Source: Mesaphorura yosii (taxonomy: Eukaryota; Arthropoda; Collembola; Poduromorpha; Tullbergiidae). From it: 64,000 bases of DNA. The first letter of the stretch is position 1. The number at the start of each line of letters is the position of its first letter. Under the pieces are notes generated by a model. The model did not search any database and was not told the origin of the DNA. It worked only from the letters and a program-made list of their open reading frames with translations. This document shows positions 41,003 through 52,749 of the stretch, piece by piece. Where the stretch lies: positions 496,001 to 560,000 of the forward strand of contig WIXG01000007.1 of assembly GCA_009869945.1 (NCBI GenBank), in the 5' to 3' direction. A program made the translations under genes and the position numbers.

Positions 41003-42224
41003 AACCCTTGAAGGGTTCCGCTTCTTCATCGTAGCCCCTTCCTGTTTTTCTCATAAGCACATAAGAGCAGCGAAGTTGCTGCTCCGCTTTTAGTAGTGTG
41101 CTTAATAAAAAATTGTTCCTGATACAAGGAGTAAAGTGTTGAATTGTAATCATTTGATATAAAGTGAAATAAAATTTATAAGAAATCATCGCAATGAACG
41201 AGGTACCTGAGCATCTATTTTAATCCTTTTCGACCAGCATTTTACGAGAATCTTGCCCCTGAAAAATCAGACTTCACTTTTACAGAAGGGCAACAAGAAA
41301 GGGTTAACTCTGCACTTTAATTCCTTTGATATTTCACCAATTTTTATACCAAATCCAAGAACTAAGTTTCAAGCATTGATATTTTAATCAAACCAGAATT
41401 TTATATCAAAAGTGGGGTTTTGATCGTGAGAATCCCGAAAACCGCTCAACTCGACAGAGAATCGGAAGGGTTGGAGCAAGATTTATGATTAAAACTTTAA
41501 ATATAACCCTTTCTATACCGAATCGATTGCGACCGCAACAAAATCATTCGCCAATTATTCCAATCCGGCATTTTTCATTTATAATTGCATTGAACTTTTG
41601 AACATTTATACAGTTTCATATTCTTAACCCTTCCATTCGAAGCAAACAGGTTCTTACTTCCACAGATTTTAACCCTTTTGATGCAACGGTGCAGTTGCAA
41701 CTTTCGGGTATTCCTCAACGAATCAGTGCATCAATGCTGTCTCGTCGTGGTCGTGAACATTGAATACTGACCTGATAAAATTCTCATCGATTGATATCAA
41801 CTTATAAAAAGTGTGATTTTTTGAATCGTAATTCAACTTGTAATTTACCATTTAACCCTTTCGTGATAACTCAATCTCCTGTACCTCCAAATCGATGGTT
41901 GCTTTGGGTCTGCAACGGTGACTTCTATAAAATGTAACAAGATACACGATGGAATCATTTCATTTTTCAAACTTCAATGATGTAAGACTTGTCTTTTAAT
42001 TCTTGTGTGTTTGACTGCATTGTACTGATTGAATCGGGCAAAATTGTTATTGATTGAACATGCCATTTGTGTTACAAAGCCTTAATAGTGTTGTCTCTTG
42101 CTCAAGAGCCTGTGGAATGATAACTCACTCGCAACAAATGGATTTAATTTGATTTCTTTATTCGTGCCTTGATTCTCATTTAAATTTTACAATACTCAAC
42201 AGCAAGCACGGTTGCGAAAGGGTT
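41003..42224. promoter_or_regulatory. Cluster of nine AACCCTT / AAGGGTT sites
   Basis: The 7-mer AACCCTT (either strand) occurs at 41003, 41011, 41299, 41466, 41505, 41626, 41671, 41854 and 42218, with another at 43806. The first two form a palindrome, AACCCTTGAAGGGTT. Several copies share TTAACCCTTT flanks. About 0.15 copies would be expected here by chance with equal bases. The copies are dispersed rather than in tandem, and the sequence between them differs, so this looks like a cluster of sites for one DNA-binding protein. It lies about 9.5 kb upstream of the eya start codon. I cannot name the factor. Confidence 0.5.
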
Positions 42225-42280
42225 GCGGTTGCTCTAAAAACTATAATAATATAATACGAGCGAGTTGTTATGTAACGGAA

Positions 42281-42297
42281 GGCAGGCAGGCAGGCAG
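42281..42297. repeat. GGCA tandem repeat
   Basis: Four perfect GGCA tetramers plus one base, directly after the AACCCTT-rich segment. A minor microsatellite. Confidence 0.8.
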
Positions 42298-43114
42298 TAA
42301 CGAGACTCACATTAAATCATTAGTTGGCAGTTTGCTCAAGTATCTCGTCTCCGAGACGAGACACGCAATGGCAATAACGTTGTTGATATTATGTCACTGC
42401 TCCGTCGTTCGTGCTCGTACCATATTTTCAAAACAAACATCACTCAATCTTCTTCTCGAGCAGAGCAGAGGCTCTGCGCTGAGCGTTTCTGGTGCTGCGC
42501 TACGCTGTGGCTACGCTGTCGATTGTCATGTCGTAGTCAGTCGTGGCTGGTTGTGAAAGAAATGTAAATGACAAGCGGAATCCATGTTAAGTAAACACCG
42601 TACGGTAAAATTGGTTTAAGCGGCTCGACGGCAGAGATATTTCGAGAAACTTTTCTTCACGCTTGCTTGCAAATCCATCAAACCATGCAATCAGCACCAA
42701 TCTCTCATCTCCAAGCTTCTGAACGACTGGCAGAGTGAAGTACGTCAGATTTAAATCCGTGCAAGTTGCAATTATTATGATGTGTTAGAATCTAACAGAA
42801 AGAATTGAAAACTTGAAACGCGAAATAGGAAGCATGGTTATCTCCGTGATCTGCGATTGCACAATACAAGGTTCAAGTAATTCTTTTGTAGTGGAGATGA
42901 AAGAGGACAAACCCGAATCCGAGAACATTGTACCGATTGTGCAAATCTGTGCATGATTACAAGGATGGATTGTTTTCACACACCGTCACGTAACTCATCC
43001 ATCAAAGCTAAAAAACTGGAGCGTGCAGTGGCTTTAGTTTAGCCCACACAATTATTATGCATTACAATTGTATTGTGTGAATAAGGCATCATGTTCTAAG
43101 AATTTCTGGTGCGA

Positions 43115-43124
43115 CTATAAATAG
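43115..43124. promoter_or_regulatory. MEF2-type / TATA-like site CTATAAATAG
   Basis: Second copy of the exact 10-mer seen at 3504-3513. It is followed about 20 bp later by a TCGTTG triplet-like run. It could be a MEF2 site or a TATA box; no transcript start is visible. Confidence 0.25.
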
Positions 43125-46100
43125 ATGATCCTTTTGTTATTCTGTCGTTGTCGTTGTCGTATGCTACCTTTGATGATTTAGGCCTTTTCACCGACTCGTT
43201 GATTTGAAACTGCAAGCATTCTGCAAGTGACGCTCTAGCTATAACCGCTCCAATACTAAAAATCCTGGTCTAGTTAGCCTTTGCACCAGGTTATCAATAA
43301 ATCCGTTAGGCGTTATGCGATTAACAAAACTCATGTAACTTCTACCCATGTGCGTGTATAAAAATTGCAACAATGCGAAAGAGATTTGATCACAGTATTC
43401 ATGGTTCAAGAGGTCGCGTTCCAGGAACAGAAGCCCTAAGAATTCAACTTTAGCGACAAAAGTTAATCTAAAGTTTCCTTTGCAATGAATAGCGAATTTT
43501 GTTCAATGGGAAAATGCTCAAGCTCTTAAGCTTGACAAAATTCGAAGGTGCCTTGTAATTTTCCACGTCTTTCCAATTGAATGCTTTAAATTCGCTTTTT
43601 TAGAAAACCGACAAGATGCAAATGAACTGAGCACACAACCTTTATTCTATTCCTCCGCATTTTTATGTATTTTGCTTTTCAAGTCAGCCTTTCACTCAGC
43701 CGAATAAATGTCGCAAGCTGCATTCAGTCAAATGAACGATTGTCGTTCACCTCGCTCATTTCGGCCTTTTTCTTTTAACAAACGTTGACTGGAAACATAT
43801 GCAAGAAGGGTTCCGAATTAACGAAACAAAATGTTCTCGTTTTTACTTTGTTTTACAGGACGCTAATTTTTATTTTATTTACGACTTATTTAACAATGCC
43901 TGCCCCAGGTAAATTCTCAGGTTTCGAGCTAGCTGCATGGATGACTTAAGAAAGTATCCGATGTAATCTGGACCTGTTTGTGTTAATTTGTTGGGCTGGA
44001 CATCTGCGTTCCTCTCATCAATTAAATCTTATCTCACACACTCGTGTAACGATAATGGCAATTTGTGCAAACTACAAACTGCAATGCAGCGCAAACCGGT
44101 GCGGTGTAATATTCTTTCGCGTGTAATTACCTTGTTTTTGCTCGGCTAGATAAAGTCATTTAGCATATTTCGCGTACTATGCGGTTCTGTCACGTTCATT
44201 AATTATCAGGCCATTAACATTGCGGCTCTGAAATTTATTGCGGCAAGTCGTGGCAAGTCGCGGCAATGGTATTTAAGATTTTCATACATTTGCCATTTGT
44301 TCTTGCGATGCGTGGCCGCTTAATTTTTATTTCAGGTTTACATTCGTCACAAATTGAATCGATTTGTACATTCTCAGAGATCCGACGAGCAGATAAAGTA
44401 ATGAGGACAATCTGTAGTACCGGCCAAAGAAACTTTGTCAGCTTGCCGTATTTCGAGGTTGGATTTTCCAAATGATTTTATAAGGGCTCGAGACTCCTCA
44501 AAGTCCATGTACTGTGAAAGAATAATATGCTCATTCATGTAAGTAGTTTATTTTTCTTTCATTATTGCTTTGTTATTATCTTTACGCATTCTGCCGCGTG
44601 ATATACCATGAATTATACTTGAAATGGGTCCCATTTGTTCACCGCTTTTCAAAAGAGAGCAACTACTTATGAATTTCTTCAATGAAAATTATGATGGGGA
44701 AATTGTTGTTATGAATGACCTCTTCACAGCCAACAACAATAATAAACAGTGCTCAACTGTGTAAATTCGCTGGAAATAATGGGCCAAATGCTTTCCAGCC
44801 TTTACATTTCACGTACAACTAAATGGGTGTATAACGCACAGATTTAAGATTTGTCAAGGGCTTCAGGCTTTTAATCCAGTCAATTTAACAATTTCTTGAG
44901 CATGTGTTAGTGCGTGGGCGATTAAAATAGGTTTAAGATGTAAGCTCTATTAAGAAACACCGGTTTCAAAGTACATTATTAAAGATTTGCTGTTTACTCA
45001 TAAATCCTACTACGCGACTTGGTAGATTTAAAAAAGGTGCGCAATTGCAAAAGCAAATGTTGAGCAAAAGAGCAAAGCATTATACATTCATCTCGTTTTA
45101 GATCTATAAATGCTCGTGGGTCGACGTACATTGTTCTGTCACTGCCACCTAACCCTGAAATTCATTTCACAAATCCATCATGCACATCACATCCAATTCT
45201 ATTGTACGGATGAGATGAAATGAAAAAGTGAACGCGAACAGGATCTGGAAAAGAGTAGCAAAATAGAATCTCGAGAAAAGCAGGCCGGCAATGGCAACCG
45301 GCAGCAGCCAAACTGACGACTTGAACAACTCAACTGCGTCTTTGGTCGGTCGGGCGGAAGAAGTTTTTTAGGACAAGCAAATAAAGACGACGACAAGAGC
45401 AAAGAAAAGGAAAAGACGATCGAGGTCTTTGTATTTTCTATGTACCAAGTACAAAGAAAACAGAAGAAAGAGCACAGAGTTGTGATGTCTTTGAGTGAGT
45501 GAATCGCAGTTCATCTTCATCATCTTGCCGTCTGCTCTGCATTTTGCGGATGCCTTTCTTTTCTTCTTGGGAAATTTTTGACATTAAATGAAGTTTACTT
45601 AGCGGAACGCACTTTTCTTGCTTCCATCAAAAAGAGCGTAGCACTCGTCTCTTCCCGATGAACGATGATGAAGAACACAAATAAACAAGATCAACAAATA
45701 AAAAGTGGAGCGAGCGCATACAAAATTACGGGCGGAATCTGGAGACTGGTGGAACGGAGAGAATGGTAAGAGAGCCGGTAAATTAAGTGCCTGTGCTGCT
45801 GCGGGTACGCCATTAATTCGAGTAGCAATTTGGTGAAAAGAAAACAGTTCTTCGCTTCTTCCAGTCGATTCGCACTCGCGTCCCGAAAAATCAATTATTT
45901 TGCCTACCGCTGGAAGACTACGCAGCGCAGCGCATGAACTCGGTCTAGCCTTGCCTTAACTCGCATTCGCATTTCTACGCCCATTCGCTCCTGACGGGCA
46001 TACAATAACAAGAAGACTTTCATTTTCAAAATAAACAATTTGTCGATGTTCTTGTACTTACTCTCAGTGTAGTTAACGCACATGGCAAGAAAATGAATTT

Positions 46101-46879
46101 TATTGGTCTACTATTCATGTGCCGTAAGGACCAGCTGGACTCAACGTGATGCACTTCAGTAGTCAATTCTCTCGAAGATTGAGGCTGATTTAATAGCACG
46201 GAAATTATGACTGATTACCAGCCAACTGAATGAATACGCAATTAAAGTCACACTTTGGCAATGATAACTTGGCTGCACTTGCCAGGAACTCAACTACACA
46301 TTTGAAAGGGTGGGATTTACGGCGAGGATGAATTATGACGAATGAATTCATAGGCATGTAACTCTCAGCTCAGGGAAGGCTCTCGTATAAATTATGTTTT
46401 CCATGTAAAGTCATGTTCATAATTTTATGGTACATCTCAATTCGGCACTGATTTATTCCTCTGCATGAAGTCGTGACAGTAAGTCATATTTAAGAACTGC
46501 CAACTGCCAAGAATGTCAAGCAAGAAGTAAAATTTTCTTGACATAAATGCAGGCTTAATTATTCAAATGCGACGGCCACGGCATAATTTTTTGCTAACTC
46601 CTGCCTTTGCCTTCCACATTAAAAGAGCGTTAAATTAATTCGTGCTCGACAAGAATCAGGGTTAGAATTATTTCTATGCTCAAGTGCGCGTAGATCACGA
46701 GCCACGAGCTCGATTAAAATAACAAATGCAAAACAACAACGAAGTCATTAAGTGCCGCCACGTGCTCTGACATTAAATAAATATTATTCTGATGTACGGG
46801 TGAAATAAATAATAATTATTGTAGCGCAATAAATGTCAGAGATTTATGAATCATTAATATGCTCGTTGTGCAGATCATT

Positions 46880-47371
46880 TTACAACATTAAAAATTTAAA
46901 ACATTCCTCAGAGACCAGGCTCATGGACTTTTCAATTATTTCAACCCTCCTCGTCTCCTCGCGCATCGTGAAATCGGCGGGGTGAAGTGAAACATCTGCT
47001 TCAAAGAAGGGCCGGTATATAACCACCGACCCGGACTGGCGGAACTGCTCTTCCTCTTTCCTGAGCTGCTTTGATATTCTACTCGCTATGTCCGTTAAAA
47101 TCATCTCATCGTTCTAATTAATTCTGCTTCATGATGATGTAAGCTTCTAAACCGGCTCAATCAAAAACAATTATTCACCTCAACACTTTTTCCTTCGGGC
47201 ACGTCTCAATTTTGGTACAGATTTCAAAATATGCCCTCCAACCATTACGCCGTACCGTGTAGGTCAACGTACTATTTATAGCTTTATTCACGCAATTAAC
47301 GGTATGAAACGAAACACGGATCTCCGATACTCGATCTTTAAGCTTCCGAAAGTCGGAACAGCGACAAGCAC
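46880..47371 (-). CDS. Possible small two-exon gene, unrecognised
   Basis: Two neighbouring minus-strand frames look more coding than their surroundings. The upstream one (about 47175-47371) follows a TTTCTAG acceptor-like site and encodes a Cys-containing stretch including YTVRRNGWRAYFEICTKIET. The downstream one (about 46880-47113) follows a good acceptor (ATTAATTAG) and encodes NDEMILTDIASRISKQLRKE and onward to a stop. Both are near 50% GC in AT-rich DNA. The obvious donor (TTGAG|GTGAAT) joins them out of phase; only a weak donor (AAA|GTGTTG) would keep the frame. No family is recognised, and it may be chance, a relic or a fast-evolving gene. Confidence 0.22.
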
Positions 47372-50300
47372 TAGAAATCCGATTCACGCCGTTTCAGTTT
47401 CGTTACTGAAACTGCACCCGCAATTAGAAATATTAACCGCATGCTGCAGCGAAACCCGGCCACAAGGACTAAGCCGTTCTGAAAAGTGATCCACAGCGAA
47501 CAAGATCGGATCTCGGATGCCATCATCTCATATTCTCCGCTATTTGATAAGACAAGGTCGTCCAAATAAGAATATGAGATTATCGACTAATGAAATCAAG
47601 CCGACGACATGAAAACAATCCAGACAACGGGAGCAAGGGACTCTGTAGTGGAAATTGCACCCAAACAGAACTTGAGACGAGACGACACGACGACACGCGA
47701 ACGTGAACGCGAATGGCGACTCAGTGAATGAATTTTGATCATCAACGGAGTTTGAGTGATGGTGATCATCTTTCGCTCTATGAAATCCTACCCTGGCGCA
47801 GCGTCACATCTTTCTAGTTAAGCAGGTCGAAAATGAGACGGACTAACTTGTGTTTTTTGTAATATTAGTGGATGTAAAGTGTATCGGGTTTGTTTTCACT
47901 GCTGCTCTACTCCAGTTAGCGGTGTCAGTGGATTGTGTTGCATTGCATTGTTGTTTTGATGAGACACAGATAAGATTACATTCCACATTGACACTGGCAA
48001 TTGGACTCTCCGACTACTCCACAACGGAGTTGATATTATTAGCAAAAAGCAAGTGCACGAGGGAGTAGGAGTCAGATTTAGAAAGTCAGTAAGTCAAAGT
48101 TAAGGGTCACTTTACAAAATGAGATTGCGTCTTGATTTACTGCGGGCAGGCTTACGTTTCAGGTGCTTTAACTTCATTCATAAAACTGTAGCCACAGCAG
48201 TTGCATGAAGTGTTACTTATGAAATATACCTAGTAAATTGCTGAAAACTGTTTGAATCTTGATTCTAAATAACGTATCAATCACACTATAAGCTGAATGA
48301 GTGCGAATGCAAAACGAAAAAGCGGGACTTGCCTGTGAGTGAACCGGCTGCTGTTGATGGGAATTTGCGACACCATACAGCATCTTCAAGAGCTGTACCA
48401 AGCACGATTAAGAATGCTGTTTCTTTTCTTGCTTTCTTTGTGCGTTCCACTTTCTCAACTGTCCAATGATGAATAACTTGAATTAAATCCTAGCGTATTT
48501 GCGCCGACCGGCAGCCTGAATTCCAATTCGGTGAACGCACGGTACACGAATGGAACCTGCTGCGAAGACTTGTCAGTACCTTGAATGGTTACTGATGCTG
48601 AAATGGTGCGAACAGAATCCAGTTAACCAGTTTCTTTCCATTTATCCCTGGCTCCATGATCCAGCTCAGTGCTAAAATTCTTTCGCCATCGCATCATCTA
48701 CGAAGTATTGCGTAGTGATTATGCTTGTACTCTCATACGCCAATAACAATAATCAATAACCGCACACGTACACGAGGAGTAGGTTCAGGTTTGGTGGCAA
48801 TGCGAGTGCGTTGCTTAGTGGTCTGTCCAAATCTAATTATTTCCTGCGTTTTGAGTTTGATGGTTTCATTTTGTTGCAGTCTGGTCAATGGTTTTCGTTT
48901 CGATTCGGATGAGCGCAGAGGAAAGTGCGGCGCTCCAAGCAAAAGCACCGACTAAACCTCCATCAATGTAGCAACCAGTCAATGCAGTGCAGCGTGCAGG
49001 TACCTTGACGGTGCTGGAAATGTGGAGATCTTCAAAGTACTACGCGAACACATCGAAGGTGTAGACTGCGGAGCAGACTAGACATCCATTTTATATGTAA
49101 ACTCGGAAAATAAGCGAAACGGGCTCAAATTACAAGTCTCCCCGCCCCCTGATTCGATTTCCATCATCATCGCAATGATTTCGATTCCAACCAGCCGAAC
49201 TTTGTTTGAAAAGTAAAACTTGAATCATGTCGATGATATTTTCAGGTTGCTTTTTCTTTGTAGTCCCAACTTTGATGGCTGACAACCAACATTCACCCGG
49301 CGTAGCAGAGTACCGAGATGAAGGTAGAGAGGAAAGGCAGTTTACGTTACGTTGCTGGTGCAAAGAATTCGCCTTAGCTTGGCTGTCAAAATTCTGAAAT
49401 AATTTGGAATGCATCCATCAATTGTGCAATTTGAATGAATGAATCAATGAGTCCGCGGGCGGAATTGGGTTACATGCACTGCATTCTTTTGGCATGACCC
49501 AGGCGCAGGTCTTTAAAGTGCATAATTCATCAGCTCTTAGAACACTACAATCTCCGTAAAGCGAAGTGATCCTCGTTTGGTGCACGATAAACGCATTATT
49601 GTACTCGGCGCAGTTAAATTATATGTAATTTGTTTATTCACAAAAAGGAGAAAACAAAGCCGGTGTTCTGTTTTGATTCAAATTTTTCCGAATGAATGAG
49701 CATCGAGAGTTTCGAGAGAGTAGAAATTAGGGGCAGAATCCAATAAAGTAAATTCTTAGGAGCAATATTTTGTCATGCATGCATGCATCAGTGGTCCAGG
49801 TAACCAGCACACCAGTATCAGCCAGAATTGGGTTTGGGCCCGACCGGGTCGAGCCTACAGCCTGGCCTGCGTTGAGTGCTCTTTTCTTCTTTAATCTGCT
49901 CCATTCTCCATTTGAGTTCCTTCTTTGTACTTTGTCGTAATAATAAACACAAATTTCATGGTTGTCTGTCAACTCCATTGTTCATCGACGTATTAAGCTC
50001 GCAGGAGCACTAATAATGTGAGGTTAAGCCGACTTTATTTAGATTATAACACGTCATTATGTCAATGCCTGTTCTTTCTACGATTGTGCTTCTGCATGAC
50101 GTGCGTGCTGACTACAATGGGGAATAATCAAATCAATTATTCAAAGGTAGAGGGAAATTCATGTCCTGAAAGTTTCCATGCTACACTACAGCCTCGGACT
50201 TTAGATTGAAGTCTCGGACCGAGACTGAAAACTGAAGACGACAATTTGAATACGCGTCCGCGTCGCGAGTGCGAGCCGACGGTCTCAAAATAAACAAGCG

Positions 50301-52749
50301 CATGTTTGATCAGAGGAGCGAGCGATAGGGTTGGAAACTTCTTTTTTAATGAGTAGATAATAAATGGAAGAGAGAAAGAAACTTCTTTTTCTAATTCTGG
50401 ATTCTGGCTATGAAATTTAATCCTTATGAAGCCTAAGTTTAGAATCATTTCCTCACATACGCCTGCCATGCAAGTCTTCCGAGCCTCGTCCTTGTTTGCA
50501 GCGGGCCACGTACGAATACGAGTAGGAATGAACGCTCGAATGAAATTCAGGGAATTCTTATACTTACACGAATGTGATTAATATCGGTACGCAGACACCC
50601 GCGAGAAAGTGTCTTGAATTTATGAGGTTTCCAACAAAAATTGGATTCTCCGACAAAAACTCATTAAAGTGACACAAAAGAGTCGTGCTCGTGTTTCTCA
50701 GTTGAATTTGCGTATTTCACACCCCTTAAGAATATATTCGCGTGTTGATTCTAAGCAATTGACGCCGTTTCTCCAAATTCTGTTTTCATTGAAATTAAAG
50801 TTAGCACATGAAAATTGCGAGAACTTTTTTCATTCTGACAGAGAATTGTCAAATAAATAAAATTCATGATGGGATCCGTACGTTTATTTCTGCCACACGT
50901 TTTCAGTCAGCACAGACAAAGGTACAACAATGTACTTTACTTATAACGCGTCGCAAGTCGTAACGATGTCGAGGGCGAGGAATGAGAGATGTGATCCACG
51001 AGCGAGCAAAGAGAAACGAGATGATAAAAGAGGTAAAAAGTAAAAAGCGGAGCGTCGCAGTGTAAATGGAATGTACAACACGGCAAAGTGTAAAATGTCA
51101 AGTCGATGCAATGTGGTCGATTCACAGTGTCTGTGCCGAGCCGAGGCGTGTTCTCGGGTCGCAAGGCGAGAACAAGACTTTTCTGGAAACGGAGTTGGAA
51201 TTTTCGGGTGACAATGATAATAATGTAGGATGGTAAAAGCGAAGCGTGCACAAGTCCCCAAAGTACGGCGTAGAGTGATGCTCGGGATCAAATTACATGA
51301 TTTAATTTTCCCAAGACAAACAAGAGAGAAGTTACGGACGGGAAAAGTTAACGCCACACCACCAATTTCTGCGCTCCGTGTCTGTTCGGGCAAAACGCTT
51401 TTATGCCGTGATGCGTTTTGGGGATTGAACCAACAATACAGGAGGCAAGGCCCCAAATTCAAGGCGTTAGGAATTAATTCTTCGATTACTAAGTTTATCA
51501 AGGAATCAACGCCTTCGCGATTTTATGCTTTCTGAATTTTGCTCAAGAGAGGAAAGACAATTTCCTAAGCTGAAGAAACCCGCGAATAGAGCCGAAGACC
51601 TTTCAACTTTCTCAATACGGTAAGAATTTATCTTCTCACCCTCAACACACTTTAACGATGATGACAACTTGAAATGTACAATGCACTGACGCATTCCTTC
51701 CGAGTTAAGAAAACAGTAACACTAAAAACCGAAGTGGATGCCAACAGTCGTAGTTGTGTTAAATGACAACAACGGAACAAGGCTCCCAAATTCCAGTGAA
51801 GCGTCGAGAAGAAGATTTATGCGCCCGTTTAAATCGCAATAAAATGTTCCATCTCATCGGAGTTAATGAACGGCAGGCGGCTCACAGTTAAGACTCACTT
51901 CATTTACAAATCATTTACTTTTTATGGCCTTGACAAGGAAATATTACTGAAGTGCAAAGGTTTATTTAGTGCTCCAAGTATTCAATTTCACACTGGCACC
52001 TGAAATTGAGAAGTGTGAAACTCCGAAAGAAAATACCGCAAATGAAGATAAGAAAGAAATCATTAATTTGCTTTCAGTGGATTCGAAATCAGCCGGCAAA
52101 AGAAATGAGGAATTAGCCATCTAGGTGGTCCTTTCACATGATGAGAGACGCGACGCGAAGTGTCCGACTCAAGAATTTCCATACATTTTGAGCTTCTGAT
52201 GATTGTTTACTCAATCTCCCAGAAAACACAAAGTGAATCCCAAGTTGAGATTCTCCGACTCGAAAATACATCGACATTGATCCTGAATATAAGATAGAAA
52301 TCTGAAACCGATCTGGCCACGGTAATGCGTACGCAAATCCGAAAATATCCAAATGAGGGACAAAAATAGCTCCGTGTACCAAAAAGCTTAATGAGATGGA
52401 ATAAAAATGCATTGCATGAACAGTATGATTACGTAATTCTGAATTGGATCTCTGGCTGAAGTGCGTCACACAAAACAATTTCAATTTTATTTACTTTATC
52501 GACAACGACAGCAAGACGCAATAATACATTTAATTAAGCCACAACGAGTGCGTGCTCTACAAAACTTCCGTAAGTACTTCGCATAAGTTCAGTTTGTCCA
52601 CAAATAGAATTGTGGACTGTGCACATGTTCGTCGCTCACATCATTTATTACTGTATGTACTATGAATTGGCTCGAGAAAATTACAGAGCGTATTGATTAC
52701 TGATTGTGCTTATAAATTTCAATTTGTAAGCTTCGCTCTCACACGCACG
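47372..52749. other. Gene-poor DNA before the right-hand gene cluster
   Basis: No supported gene. Overlapping open frames on both strands near 50.94-51.53 kb (up to 186 codons) have no recognisable product and partly mirror each other, so they are probably chance. There is a CATG-type alternating run at 49774. Confidence 0.5.
49774..49788. repeat. CATG/GCAT simple repeat
   Basis: CATGCATGCATGCAT, a short self-complementary tetranucleotide run in noncoding DNA. Confidence 0.75.

Larger units (their letters stand above)
42225..46879. other. Gene-poor intergenic DNA
   Basis: No supported gene. It contains a GGCA tandem repeat at its start, a MEF2/TATA-like 10-mer at 43115 and one more AAGGGTT site at 43806. 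Open frames are short and unrecognised. Confidence 0.5.

Noticed and set aside
41003-42224. Reading the AACCCTT copies as interstitial telomeric repeats
   Set aside because: The copies are dispersed, on both strands and not in tandem, and arthropod telomere repeats are usually TTAGG.
50937-51535. Overlapping open frames on both strands, up to 186 codons
   Set aside because: The frames mirror each other, show no domain and lack splice-linked partners. Neither strand is preferred.
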